NCBI GenBank assembly: GCA_027919835.1 | Contig: JANVFP010000042.1 | Span: 62,001-126,000 of the forward strand | Origin: Lentinula raphanica | Taxonomy: Eukaryota > Basidiomycota > Agaricomycetes > Agaricales > Omphalotaceae | Length of the DNA stretch: 64,000 nucleotides | Reading direction: 5' to 3' | Shown here: positions 21,115-33,566 of the stretch, piece by piece | How the letters are laid out: the number at the start of each line of letters is the position of its first letter | Position numbering within the stretch: position 1 is the first letter of the stretch | Made by a program: the position numbers and the translations under genes | The notes under the pieces: generated by a model | What the model saw: the letters and a program-made list of their open reading frames with translations, nothing else | What the model was told of the DNA's origin: nothing | Database searches by the model: none

Positions 21115-23903
21115 TCAATACCCAGCAGCAACGCCATTCTTTCGAGAATCACTTGCACCTAAAAACTGAGTGAGCTCCGGATCCTCCAAACGTATCTCGA
21201 ACTCACCCAGAAAGCGACCACTCATTGGGTCGCGCATCACTGCCTGTACACATGACGAGCCATTACGGTAAATATCCAACACTGGTTGAAGGACGAAACA
21301 AGTCAAATCATCATCTATTTCCTTTTCAAAGTTTTAGAAATTCACCTTCGATATGATGCCTTCGTCTGCTCAACGCCTCGAGTATATCCGCACGGTATGT
21401 TTCGTCCGCATACGTACCTTCAGGTTTCAACTGATTATGAAGCCTTCCAAACTCAATCGCCTCACTGGGATCCAGCTCATAGTCGATTATGTTGATAAGT
21501 GTTTGGAAAACGGCTGGAAAGATTGTCGGTCCTCCGGATGCTCCAATGGCGATATAAGGAGAGCCTAAATCGACGTTCCAAATCAGAAGGTCGGAACAGA
21601 GTGATGTTTACACGTACCATCTGCAGTTTCAACGATAGTGGGACACATTGAGGAAAGGGGACGTTTTCCGGCCTTTGGTAAGTTCCCTGATGAACCGAAA
21701 TGGTTATGATACGGGACCTCTGAGAATCGGAAACCATGTGTGCTTACATCTCGCAGGGACTGCGCAGAAATGAAAGTTAGAGGGAGCTCAATAAGATAAG
21801 GAGCAAGTGCACTCACACTCTCCATAGAGGTTAGTTTCATTAAACATACTGAAGTCGTTCATCTAGGCAGAAATGAGTATAGCCAGCCTGTAACAGAAAG
21901 CTCGGACAGACATGGTTATTGAGCACCACTCCCGTCTGAGGATCGAGCACACGCGAGCCCCAAAACCTGCGAAATAGATGGGTATAGAAGTAGTGTCTAA
22001 AAGAATCATTTCCTTACGAATTGATGGACGAAGTTATTGATACCATCATGCCGTTCGTGTCGACCACAGAGACATGACTCTACACAACAACTGTGAGCTA
22101 GTAACCAAGCAGTGAGACGGACAGGATGTACTACTCACGGTACCTGGGTCAGGCTTCAAGGTGTACAGAGGGCGATAGTATTCTGTAGGATGAGTCCTGC
22201 CCTATGAAGAGGTATAAGTCGACAGACAACCCTATCACAACTGATTCATTACATCGTCAAGACGCTCTCGAATTTCGTCAGCAAACTGCTTGGTATGGAT
22301 TTCATCGATGAGTGTGGTATCATAGCGGAATCTAGGATCGCTCATTCTCGATCTGGAAATGTCGAGAAAACGTCAATACGAATTTCTGTCAACGGTACGA
22401 TGAATCAAGCATTCACTTTTCTGCATTTCCAAATTTCATAGCTTCGACCATTCTGTGAGTGTCTAAACCGTTTCTCCGCGTGAAATTGTAGCCTTCCACC
22501 AAGTTCAACATGTGGAGGAGAACTGCAAAGAATGACAGTGTAAGAGGAACATCTCGATATATCATGACAAGAAATCAAGGTTCACCTGGACCGGACGAAG
22601 GAGCACGGGGAGTATATAGCTTCTTGCCATGATAAGTACCTTCCAAAGAACGGTACAACAAGGGCTTGTAGTCTTCGAAATCTTTTAAGGTCGCATGGCC
22701 GCCGGTAGCATTAATCTTGGCAACTAGAGCTAAGGTGATATCGCTCTATTGACCTCAGTATCAGCCTCTGAGACTGTTGCACTTGATTAAAGCTCACTTA
22801 CCCCGTTGTAAAACACCTGGGCACCCTCTTCTGCGACTCTCAAAAGCGTACGGGCATAGTCATTTCGCTCGATCATATCGCCTTCACCTAAGATAGTACC
22901 GTTAGGAGCGAAGATGCGGTTGAAATCGGGATCCTTGATGAAGGTTTCTGAGAACCACTGCGAAGAAGTTTATATCAACGTTTGGGGAATGCATGAGAAT
23001 GAGACGACACAAGCCTGGAGACGTCTTGCAAGCTCCTTGTCAACCGTCCAGCCCATAGCAAGTTCCGCATTGCGCACAACGATTTCTTTCCATGACAAGG
23101 CTCCCCATTCGTCGTGAGCCAATTGAAGACCAGCAAGTTCACCGGGGATCAAAATTGACAAACCACCCGTTTCCGAATCGTTTTTACGTCCGTTGAACAT
23201 GGTCGGAGTGGTAGCTGCAGGTGCCATCCCCCTAAAGTCGATTGTGTAGACTTTGGATTTTTCACCTGGGTTCGGAGGTGGTACACGGACAGTCATATAA
23301 CCTGATGACAGAGTATGATTTCTTCGTGGGTTCAGCGAAAGCGATAAACAAGATCACACACCTCCTCCGCCGATTCCAGACCTGGAAATTCAAAGGAAGA
23401 ACACGTTTTAATCACCAGTTTCAACAAGCAACCAACGGTGGCACCCACGAAAACGAGTTGACAACTCCGATGCAAAGAGTCGCAGCGATTGCAGCATCGA
23501 CAGCGGTGCCCTCTTTACGGAGAATATCAACGCCAAGGTTCGAGCATCGCTTGTTCTCCGTGGCCACTACACCATGATCAGCTTCGATCAGATACGCAGG
23601 ATTGCGGCCCATGATAGTATAGTCTTGCGGTTCCTTGAGGATGACACGGGCATGGTTTTCGTTACCATTCTTGTTACCCTCCGGAGTTTTTAGAATGATA
23701 TCCGGATGGGACCCCTTTGCATCCTTGCCAGTGGGGAGCGCCAAAACACAAAGCGTGCAAGCAACAGCCAAGGTAGCAACTGCGAGAAGCTTTAGAAACG
23801 ATCTCTTGGCTTTGGGTGGCTCAGGTTGAGGAATGAAAAGGACGTTGCCGATGTTGAACTTGGATTTGATATCCTTCGGAAATTGCTCGTCGATGTAGGC
23901 CAT
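21115..23903 (-). CDS. Gamma-glutamyltranspeptidase (glutathione hydrolase)
   Basis: Ntn-hydrolase that cleaves the gamma-glutamyl bond of glutathione, made as a precursor that cuts itself into two chains. The N-terminus (MAYIDEQFPKDIKSKF...) is followed by a single membrane segment (FLKLLAVATLAVACTLCVLAL), i.e. a type II membrane protein, vacuolar or cell surface. Conserved blocks follow in order: ENKRCSNLGVDILR, GTAVDAAIAATLCIGVVN, SGIGGGGYMTV, WFSETFIKDPDF, APSSGPVLLHMLNL. The catalytic Thr lies in PDPGTSHVSVVDTNG (~22130, split by an intron right after the Thr codon), and GSPYIAIGASGGP comes near the end. It has at least ten short introns and includes a 20-nt microexon (23381-23362). One junction near 23000 needs either a GC-AG intron or an extra ACV. 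Intact as far as read. A 3' copy lies inverted at 1-589. Confidence 0.9.
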
Positions 23904-23960
23904 GCTGAAAAGAAACTGGGAGAGGCCAGGTTCGCAACGAAACGAAGCGAGTCTGGGTTT

Positions 23961-23967
23961 CTTTATA
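23961..23967 (-). promoter_or_regulatory. TATA-like box of the GGT gene
   Basis: TATAAAG on the minus strand, about 60 bp upstream of the GGT start codon at 23903. Confidence 0.45.
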
Positions 23968-23969
23968 CG

Positions 23970-24692
23970 ATGCTTGAGGGCAGGTCACTCGAGTTTTACG
24001 ACGTCAGTGACACTGATATAAAAGGTGCAAATAAAAGAAACAACTGACAGCTCGACTCTCAAGGGCCCTTGTTATTCACTCAGATACGCTTCTGCACCAA
24101 TTCTGGATTATGAACCGCTATGAACCATGGCAATTTCGGTCCAAGTGTACAAGATTGAGGATCGACGACGGATTGACTCTTGAGTATTGAAGTCACTGTC
24201 AGCATATGAGTCAGAGTCCACATGAATCCACTGTCGAGGACGGCAGGTCATGTACTTATCGAAAACCTCCTGACAAGAGGATAGATGGGTTGACTTCAGA
24301 AGTACTTAGCTTGGCAGCGTCTAACGCAAAATGTCTGGCATTACATTCTGCAGGAAGCTCGACGCGTTTCAATCGTGCGACGCTGGAATGGGCATCGAGG
24401 CTCATTAGGGCTCCGAGTCATTGAGATTGCAATGGAGCCTAGTGCGCATTTGAGCGATACATTATTGACTTGACGATCCCCCCCACTGACAGGGCTACCT
24501 ATCGGAAGGGTAACAATCGCTGCTGCTCTGCATTCGGATTTCGAATCACTTACTTTCCTGTATGTTGTGTTCAACAAAGAGCTGCGTCTGACCAGCGCTT
24601 ATTTACTTTATTGTTGACTCATTCACCACCACCACGAGTGCAGGCGATCAACAGGCGATACTTGGCAACACACCGTTCAGCACTGTGGCTAC
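23970..24692. other. Intergenic between divergent GGT and DNA ligase genes
   Basis: No gene or repeat recognised; shared upstream region of two divergently transcribed genes. Confidence 0.5.
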
Positions 24693-27600
24693 ATGTCCAG
24701 CGGGGACACAGCAGAGCCCATTAGGTTCCTTCGGTACGCGTGCATCAGCTGTGACCTACAACTACACGCTCATTTCTCTCCAGTTTCGCGGAACTCGTTC
24801 GAGAAATTGCGAATAAGAGCAAACCGAAATCTATCACTGAGCGCAAGGCAGCAGGGAGACATTCGACGAAAACGCAGTTTCCTGCTCTCGATGTTTTCAA
24901 GGATTTCTCGCGGGAACTACAAGCTAGCTTCGTGCCGCCGGGTACTACTTCAATCATCTTCCGATTCTTGTTTCCCGAAGAAGACCACAAACGAAAGTTC
25001 GGTTTGAGGGACAAGAGTCTCGTTCGCGAGATTGCTGATAGTCTTGGTTTAAGCGAAGAGACATATGACCAACAGGATGATATTGCAGGATGCCCGGGTG
25101 ACAGAGTTCGTCGATTCCTGGCTCAGAGACATTCAGTGAGTGACATTCTGACGCATATTTGAACCTCTGCTGAATGAAGCGCCGTAGCCTGATGAGGATT
25201 ATCGTGGAGATCTCAACATCTTCGAAGTCAATGCTCTTTTGGATCAATTGGCATCCACATCGCCTTGGTCTCACTCAGATTATTCGAAGAAAAACCTCAG
25301 TCGTGCATCTACCAAATCTCTTTTGACGCGACGAGACATTCTGAAATCTCTTTATCGACGAATGATCCCTTGTGAAGCTGCTGTGTTGACTCAAATCATT
25401 CTCAAAGACCTTCGTGGACTTTTGTATCCCCAAATCGAAACCGATCCTACAGCCGCGTTGAGAGATTACAACACCAAAGCAGTGAAAATACTGACCAAGG
25501 AGAATGCGATGTTTGCCTGGGACCCAACGAACCGCATGAACAGATCCTATCGTGCGAGGTGGGATATAGATGCTGCAGCCAAGGCTTTTGAGAGTGGTAA
25601 AGAGGTGGGACCGAGGCCTGGGACCCAAATCGGTGTGCGTGCTTATGTCTGTCTTCTGATGGTTTATGTTCGATCTTAACGTCTTTGACTCATTACACAG
25701 GTCCCGAAATCGCAAAAGGGCCGTAGTTGCAAGCACGCCCTCGGTTTCTTTGCCGAATCATCACAAGTCTGGGCAGAGACCAAATACGACGGAGAGCGGG
25801 CTCAGATACATGTACAAGTCACCCCTGGTCAAAAGCCTCGTATCACCATATTCAGTAAAAGCAAGAGGGATTCGACGGGAGACCGTCGAGCTGTCCATGA
25901 GGTGATCTTGGCGTGTCTGGGGCTGGACGGACGAGCCGGCGTCAACCCCCGTATCCAGAGTAATGTCATACTGGACGCTGAGATGATTCCTTTTGAGAAA
26001 ACGAAGATTTTGGGTAATAATCACCACGTTGTCTTGTTGATAACCAACCTAATATCTCGACTCATAGAGTTCTGGCGTATACGAAGGCTAATTCGCGGGA
26101 CTGCTGTGGGCATAAGAGGTAGTCGAAGATGGACAAGGGATGTCGATGAGTCCCAAGAGGACGAAGAAGACCGTCAATCGTAAGATTTTACTTCTACTCC
26201 CCATTTCATGCTAAGTTCGCTCAACCTAGGGACCACGATTCCGAGTCATCCCTCACGTCTCACGCAGAAGGCCAACATCTTGGGCTTGTCTTCTTCGATG
26301 TCATGTATCGCGATGGAGAATCTCTCGTGCAGACACCGTATCATCGTCGTTGCGAAATACTCGAAGAACTGATTATCACAGAACCAGGGAAGGCCATCCT
26401 AGCGGAAAGATGGCCCATAGACCTCACTGGGCATTCTCAGGACACCCTTAGTTATGCGGATGGCGCTTCTGTCAATGACTCTGAAGAAAGTGCCGGGGAA
26501 AATGAAGACGAGGTCAGCCATGCAAGGAGGACCTTGCACACGCTCTTTGCCGAATGTATAGCACTCGGCGGGGAGGGACTGGTTCTCAAAGCGGCGAACT
26601 CGGAGTATAACGAGATGAAGAAACCTTGGGTCAAGCTGAAGAAGGATTACATCGAGGGGCTCGGTGATAATGTAGATTTAGTACTATTGGGTGCAGCGTG
26701 CGTTCATGATCGTGCCCTAGAACTCAGAGGTAGGTGTTCATGGTGCTTTTCCCAACTCATTTGCGAAGCTGAAGGAACTTCTTCCAGTTCCACCAACGAC
26801 GTTGACGACATTCTATATCGGCGCCCAGACTAACAAAACCGAAACAGTGAACAATGTGCATCGATTTCTACTTGGTTGCTCTTGACATTCAGTTCGCTGA
26901 CTTGCAGACTCCAGCCTGAAGCGCTCCCTCACTTTTATGTCTATTTCACCGCTTCCTATGGGTTGTCTCGGGCAGAATTGGAGAAGTTGAATTTCCTGCT
27001 CAAGAATGACAACCCTATTCCATGTAGCGCGAAAAACATGGTAAGCCTTCTGACTTCAATGCTTTGCAGAATGCTTATACATCTCCTTGGTTGGCTTCAC
27101 TTAGCCATACGAAGGGCTCCAATACACGTATACGATGTACGAAAAGCTTCCGGCACCTCAACTCATGTTAAGAGAACCGATTGCAGTGGAACTATATGGG
27201 GACAGGTTCACAGTCTCAGAGGGAAGCAAGGTTTGTCATGTATTATAACTTCGCATACGAGTTTCTGAGTAATCGCGAACAGCAATACGAACTACGATGG
27301 CCTCGCATTACAAAATACTATCGTCGTCACGAACGTACATGGTCAGACTGCATGACCTTACAAGAACTCCGGGAGCAAGCACGCGAAGCCATGGGCCGTG
27401 TCGCAGCCAAGGAAGCAGCCCGCAGAGAGGCGGAGACCACGTTCAAGCATCCCAACGCACGATTAGACTCAGATGTTGTCCACAGACCCGCTGATATGTT
27501 CAAGAAGGTAGAACTTTGGAGGGCTAAAGTTGCTGAAGCGGACATACCTAAGAGAAACCGACGAGGATCGAGCAAGGGCGGGACGAACAAGGGAAAAGCG

Positions 27601-28554
27601 AAGAAAACCTCTCCCAAGAAAGCTGTATTGGGCAAACGCAGAGCACCTGTTCTTTGCGAGGCATCCGGAGCTCCGCCGCGGAAGAGGATGGCAGACGAGA
27701 TGGCCATCCCGAGTAGCCTTGCAGAATGGTCTACCTCGCTCCGTTCACTTGCACCCTTGAAAGTTTCTACAGAAACTCACCACGAATCGGGATTACCATC
27801 GTCGAAAGGCCATGAATTGCATGCTTTATCCCCTGTTCCCGGCAATTGCGGTGTTGTTGTCGTTCCTTCAAGCAAACCTAAGAACACCGAGCCCATTCCC
27901 CTGCAGATAACGACCAACACGATACGATCTCCATCCCATACAAAGGCTGCTGGAATTCCATTCTCGTCTGCAATGGATCAGAACAGTCCATCCCAGAAAA
28001 ACAAAAGTCAATCTTCGCCAACTTCGGCACATTCGAGAATACCTGCAAGTCAATCATCTGTTCCTAAGTGCGGACAATACGCTAGCCCTCCTTCATCTTC
28101 ACCCATCACATCTCACTCACAGCTCCATGAAGATGCAGAATTTTCCCGCTCCGTCGTCTCCCTACCTAATTCCATGGTTCACCCGTTTTTCAAAGACGCA
28201 TTGTTCTGGGTACCACCCCGCAAGACGAGTCGGGGTACCAGTCCCTCGATCAGAACCATAGTCGACTCCGGTACACTTGTGCACTGGCTCGACGCTTTTT
28301 TAGGTGCATGTAGGTGGAATCCAAGGGGTTATCAGCCGGTTCGACCTCCTCCTCCAAGGGGTGTAGTATTTTTGGATCTTGAAGATGAATGGGGCCCCGT
28401 TTATGAAAGGAAGGTGCTGGATAGCGTCAAGCGGCTTGATCCTCAATGGAAGCGGACAGATGAACCTCGGGTGTCTGTGTGGATCTTCAGTCGTAGGTTG
28501 GTGTACGAAGCAGGAAAGGACCCTCGGTCGCAAGCGCTCCGGGTGTTTAGATGA
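24693..28554 (+). CDS. ATP-dependent DNA ligase, Lig4-like, without BRCT domains
   Basis: Nucleotidyltransferase that seals DNA ends. Ten exons (24693-24733, 24784-25135, 25188-25634, 25701-26013, 26068-26179, 26230-26729, 26788-26846, 26915-27040, 27105-27230, 27283-28554) join exactly to 1115 aa. The N-terminal ligase domain (FRFLFPEEDHKRKFGLRD) precedes the catalytic core: adenylated K308 in KYDGER, EFWRIRRLI, GLVFFDVMYRDGE, GGEGLVLKA and the motif V region KKPWVKLKKDY. The OB-fold part carries PHFYVYFTASYGLSR, MPYEGLQYTYTMYEK and YELRWPRITKYYR. Canonical Lig4 continues into two BRCT domains that hold XRCC4/Lif1. Here the C-terminus is a ~250-residue disordered, Ser/Pro/Lys-rich linker and a ~100-residue novel globular end (HPFFKDALFWVPP...WIFSRRLVYEAGKDP). 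It is therefore probably a paralogue, not the main NHEJ ligase. Confidence 0.88.
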
Positions 28555-28710
28555 GAAAAGAGAACTCTATTTATGAGTAAGTTATGTGTAGGATTGGTGT
28601 CGCTGATGTAGGATTCCTCTCCACCGTTAACAAATGTTGAGAGCACTGCTCTTCATGTAATGGACATTCTACTGTCAAAACGAAAAAGAATTCAGGAGTT
28701 TAAACTTTAT

Positions 28711-28813
28711 GCTCCCTGCAAGGCTCGAACTTGCGACCTCGAGATTATAGTCATGTACTGACCTCATACAAGTAGTATGAGACTCGCGCTCTAGCCAACT
28801 GAGCCAAGGAAGC
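28711..28813 (-). tRNA. tRNA-Met (anticodon CAT), with 30-nt intron
   Basis: Elongator-type tRNA-Met. Read on the minus strand, the acceptor stem GCTTCCT pairs with AGGGAGC. The D stem is GCTC/GAGC, the anticodon stem-loop is CGAGT-CTCATAA-TCTCG, and the T arm is GCAAG-TTCGAGC-CTTGC. A 30-nt intron one base 3' of the anticodon interrupts the loop; removing it leaves 73 nt. The B box GTTCGAGCC is intact. No introduced mismatches except the U-U pair at 31-39, which also occurs in yeast tRNA-Met. It sits in the short gap between the ligase gene and the convergent ADF-H/PH gene. Confidence 0.95.
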
Positions 28814-29027
28814 CATACACGGTTACCGGCGAATGCGTATACATCCCTCCAGAAGTCAATCACAGAAGTTCGTATTCAGGGTATCTATGAATAAATTTAT
28901 AGGTATGTATAGATCACAGTATGATAAGCTCTTTCCACTACAGACCAGCTGCATAATAGAGCATCGCCAACATTCTGAGCTATTCAGAAGTGAGTCAAGT
29001 AACAACCTCTGTGGAAACTAGTCATAC

Positions 29028-31001
29028 CTTCTCTTCCTCTGTATCCCCATAGATTGACCACGGTTCCCTTCCATCCTTGAATACTACAGCGAAAGAATGT
29101 TGGATGGATTCAAGTTCCTCAAACCCTTCGTGCGGTTCACGGAGACCCTCAATCTGTCCTCGAAGCTCGACTTCATCCAAGATTTGGTTCATATCCTATA
29201 TAAAGAGTATGATGATCTCTGATAGCTGATGACGATTAAGTGTCAAGAACTCACTTTTGGACTTCGATACAGAAAGATCTTGCTTCCGACGAGCTTGATA
29301 TATCGCCTCCTCCACACAAGAGAATCGCTAGTCTGCAAAGTCGCCCATGCTGTTGTCCAACCATTGGACCTCAACTCCAATTTCACCTCGTTGGCCATTT
29401 CCTGAACCTTTGCCTTCCTCGCAGCATCTGCCCTTCTCCTATCATCTTCTTCCTTCTTCCTCTCTGCTTCTGCTTCCCGTGCTAATTGTTGACGCCACTT
29501 CTCCAGTTTCTCGTGTTCTTCTATCCTCCGTCTTCGACCCATTTCTTTCCTCATCTCTTTCCTCATCTCGATCTCCCGTTTCTGTCGAGCGTCTTCTTCC
29601 TTTTCCCTCTGCTCCCGTGCCCGACGCTGGGCTGTGATTTCCCGGAGTTCGTGCTCGAGCATTGCTTTCCGCCAGGCTTCTTCGTCTTCTTCCTGTCGTC
29701 TCAGTTCCTCTTTCTCCTCTCTTATTCGCGCCTGCCGCTCAGCCTCTTCTTGTAAAGCCTGCTGCTCTTCCATAGCGCGTTGTTGCTGAGCGAGCTGTCG
29801 TCTCCGTGCGCGCTCTTCTGGATTTGGAATGTATACAGTGCTTTGTACCCATTTGCGGTCAATGGGAATAGAAAATAGAGCGCCCTCAGGTTTAATGATA
29901 GACGTGTGTGGTGGTGGTGGCGATTTGGGAGGAGGATTGGGATGTTCGACGAGTACTTCGTCATCGTCGGATGAGGGTATAGGATGTGAGATGAAGGCGA
30001 ATTCTGCGAGGCTGTTTCTGATATCTGGATTTATACGGGGTATATTTGGGCGGGATATGAATGTGTAGCTGGGTATCGGAGCAGCATCGTCTTTGGGAGG
30101 TGTGGGAGGCGCCGCGCCCTCATCGCTTTCCCAAGGAACGTCATTTTTGGGAGTACCGCGATGACGACGAAGGATACTTGAGAATAGACTTTGAGATTTA
30201 GGTGGTGTAGAGTGAGTGGGTGGAGTGACTGAAGGGTTATAGGTCTCCGTGAAGGAACGTCTGATAGGGAGAATCATGGACTCGGGTGCAAACTGCAGAT
30301 CAACTGGGGCAGGAGATGATGATGAACGCTCGATGCGGATGTTATGGACACCGTCAGGATTGAGAACTGCTTGATGGATTGCGTGTGGTGTGAGATGAGA
30401 GAGATGGTCAACGGTCAAAGTAGCGTGTTCGGTCTTGAAGGGAGAGAGAACAATGGGAGGAGGTTTGAATTCAATTTCGCACAATGAACAATAAGAATCT
30501 TGCTTACTTTGACAAACAAAGCTCCAACACGCCGGGATTGAACGAGGGCACGAGCTGGTCGGCTATAAGTATATTAATCGTGAATGAAAGATGCCCCATA
30601 CATACCTCGTCTTATGCCTGATATCGAGGAGGGTATATAATTTATCAAGACAAATCCAGGCTTGGACTGGGCTTCTTCGTGGTAGAATGCGATATGTACC
30701 ACTGAAAGGTCCTCAAGAGACTGTTTGAGCTCGGGAAGACCTTTATCGTTGGAGGTAAAGAGATAGAATTCGTCCGACTGCCAGTTGAATAATCCTGTGG
30801 TTACGCATAGCAACAAGTGCTGATAACATGATGAACGTACATTATCATCGTATTTCAGCAATAACCTGTACATGCATCGCAAGAGTAAGTATCAGAGTCC
30901 AAAGGAGGAGAGGCTAGAACGAACCAGTTTTTGAGATGGTTAACGACAGAATCATATGCAGCTAAAACGGCATCGACGTCGGTTATGTTTGCGGCTGCCA
31001 T
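29028..31001 (-). CDS. ADF-H / coiled-coil / PH domain protein (putative actin-binding)
   Basis: Exons 31001-30925, 30865-30841, 30777-30606, 30554-30508, 30433-29255 and 29195-29028 join in frame to about 556 aa, plus an uncertain last exon. The N-terminal ~130 residues form an actin-depolymerising-factor homology domain of the Abp1/drebrin/coactosin kind (YDSVVNHLKNW, LLLKYDDN, LPELKQSLEDLSVVHIAFY, KPGFVLINYIPSSIS, RALVQSRRVGALFV). A Pro/Ser-rich linker follows, then a long Glu/Arg/Gln-rich coiled coil (29860-29400), then a PH-like domain (GWTTAWATLQTSDSLVWRRRYIKLVGSKIFLYRS...HHSFAVVFKDGREPWSIYGD). Likely links actin to membranes or vesicles at the cortex; this is inference from domains. 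The 3' end is unclear: a stop follows directly (GTATGA) or a further short exon is used. Confidence 0.82.
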
Positions 31002-31409
31002 CCGTATTGATTTCAATGTATACGCTGATAGGCTCTTAAGTTTTCAACAGGTCAAAGCAGCAGTTAAGAGGAATGGAATAGTTCAACGAATAGTAGCAAG
31101 CAAACAGGAGTATAGGTTGATCATGAAGCACGTAGTATAAGTAGAAGATTGAATACCGTGGCACGAGTTGTCATGATGATCCTCCCAAAACTACAGTTTC
31201 CAACAGAGCTCAGCTGAGTAGATAACTGAAAATCACTCAGTGACAACGCACATCAATCAAAAGTCAGTGTAAAACATGATAGTTTTCCTATTCCTACATC
31301 GACCAACTTTACAATCCCACTGAAGGCAGTTACAATAGATGTACACACAACATATCAACTCCACAATGAATTTCTTCTGAGGTCTCAACTGCCAGCTACT
31401 GCCAGAATC
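31002..31409. other. Intergenic
   Basis: Contains the 5' flank of the ADF-H/PH gene and the 3' flank of the thaumatin-like gene. No other feature seen. Confidence 0.5.
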
Positions 31410-32493
31410 TCAAGGGCAGAACGTTATCGTGGCAGGTATAGCACCTGTGATCGATATAACAAGTAAGCGACTCACATTAGCGGAGAACGGTTGTAAATTG
31501 CTACTTACCGGCACCGCAAGCTCGAACCTGTTGGAGGGATGGGAGTGAGAAGAGGAAAAACTACGGATTACACTTTAAATACACACCGGTGAATCATTTC
31601 CACAGCCAGTCTCATCCTGTCAGTAGGTTTAAGTTACGTGGCAATGAATTATATGCAGAGAAGCAGCTTACACCAGGAGGGTATGCATCCGTGCACTAGG
31701 TAAAGTTGGGATGAGAAAGTAAGTAGGGCTTCATGAATTACATTACACAATTGTTCAACATACCGCACAGCTTGCACTTGAACAGGCTACTTCGTCACAC
31801 CCGTCGAAAGAGATTGACATTGCTTGCGTGAATCCCTGAATGTTGGAAATATCATAAGCTTGCTGGGCGTAAGTGTCCCCGGTATCTGGAAGAATCACAA
31901 TGAAGTCATCAGCATCGATTTCGTTTTCTAGAGAAGTACTGATCTTACCCAAGTTAAATTCTCCCACTGTACAATCCTCGCCTGTAGCACCGCAAGAGGA
32001 TGAGCTCGATTCGGCATAGATGCGACCGACCCACTGCAAGAAGATGTGTTCAATGAGTGTACATACATGAACGAGGTGAGGAACTGAGCTCACAGAGGCG
32101 GGGATTGTAACGGTTGCTGAACCTCCTGTAGGGATCGCACCTGGCTGAGCCGCAGAGTACGACGAGGCATCGGAACAACCTGTACACTTTCGATTAGATT
32201 TGATGATAACAAGTTCCGTCGAGACTTACGAGGAGAATACCCGCATTTCGTGTCCTTAACGTAGACAGTGATAGATTCCGGACAGTTGTTGACAATATTG
32301 AACTGTTGTGGTCATCATAACATCGTGGTTAGTTTCCTATCCTTCCAAGTCAAGAGTGATAGAGAATCAGAGAACATACCGTATGATCACCTGAAGACCT
32401 TCTGAAAGATATGGGAGCGGCCAAACTCAATGTAACGAAGAATATGGCGCAAAGATAACCGATAATAACTCGTTTGGAGTTGATGTTCATCAT
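31410..32493 (-). CDS. Thaumatin-like (PR5/osmotin-type) secreted protein
   Basis: Secreted, cysteine-rich beta-barrel protein of the fungal thaumatin/glycopeptide family. Exon 1 (32493-32380) encodes a signal peptide (YLCAIFFVTLSLAAP). Later exons give FNIVNNCPESITVYVKDTKCGYSP, then CSDASSYSAAQPGAIPTGGSATVTIPAS, WVGRIYAESSSSSCGATGEDC, DTGDTYAQQAYDISNIQGFT, MSISFDGCDEVACSSASC and a very short C-terminal set of exons (CTDAYPPG, DETGCGNDSP, VRACGAG, AIPATITFCP then TGA). It has about eight small exons. The closing TFCP is typical of the family. No damage seen. Family roles include beta-glucan binding and cell-wall remodelling; the exact role here is unknown. Confidence 0.85.
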
Positions 32494-33566
32494 ATTATCG
32501 CAGAATAACGGGCACGAGAAATTTCAGAGACGGGCGTGCAAACGGGGAGGTAGATTCGCTCAACGAATCAACCAGGAGACACAGGAAGGGGAAGCTTGTC
32601 CAAGAGCGTACCGGCGCAAAAGGTGAAGAAAAAAACCTTCCCGCTGTAGACCATCGCGTTTTATGTGAGATGTTTGAACGTGGGAAAGTACCCGAAACAT
32701 ATTCCGCAAAGTCGTTCCCGTCGTGAACTCGTTTCTCCCGTCGTTCGTTCAATTTGCTGATGCACTGTGCAGACCCACCACCTCCCCGGTTTTCTTGGTA
32801 TATGAACGTAGATGTGCACCGATTAGATGGTGGTGCTCAAGGACGAACCGCCGTCAAGTTTCACTGGAAGTTTATTATCGACGATCGTTCAAACTTCACG
32901 TTTACTGATTCGACTTGCCAAGTTGCGAGAGCTCCAGTCAGGGAGAGCCGGCTGATCAAACTGATCATCCATTGAAACGACGAGAGACGAGTATCATTCG
33001 AAGCTAGTCTTCATATGGCTTCATTCACTGCTCGCACTGAAGCTGAAGTCTCACCAAAGCTTTAAAGTACTCCTGACTTAGTGTAAACTCAGACCCAGGA
33101 TCTATGTTAAACAACACACCCACGTTAAATCAAAACTGAATTAATGAGCATCCTTCACACCCATAGTATAATAACGAAGAGGAACCGTCCCTGGTAGCAA
33201 GGACGACCAAGAAGAGTAAGGCCTTGCTCAGTCTCTTGGTTGTCCGCATGTGGTCAGCACCTCGAAAGAGAATGCGTGAAGGCACGGGGTAGGCTAATCT
33301 ACCCATTAGGATGCAATAGCGCAGCTGGCTTTGTCCACCCGCCAAGTGGAGACGTCACATATATACGAGCGAAGCCGGCTGGGTACATTGGATGATGCGT
33401 CGGGGGGTGTATCATTCAGAGTACTCAGACGAGGCGGGAACAACTACCTAATTCGGACCTCTTCGTTTTTTTGTTGACTTAGGATTCAAGTTCAAGAGTG
33501 AATAGATAGTCTCTCTCGATTAATATTTCTTGGTACCGATGGTTCTACATATCTGCGGAAAAATAA
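32494..33566. other. Intergenic
   Basis: Short frames only (32495-32752, 32723-32975, 33130-33345) without splice support or family resemblance. Upstream region of the thaumatin-like gene and downstream region of the DUF1295 gene. Confidence 0.45.

Noticed and set aside
27327..27707. Minus-strand 126-codon frame
   Set aside because: Shadow of the DNA ligase exon on the other strand; no splice signals or family.
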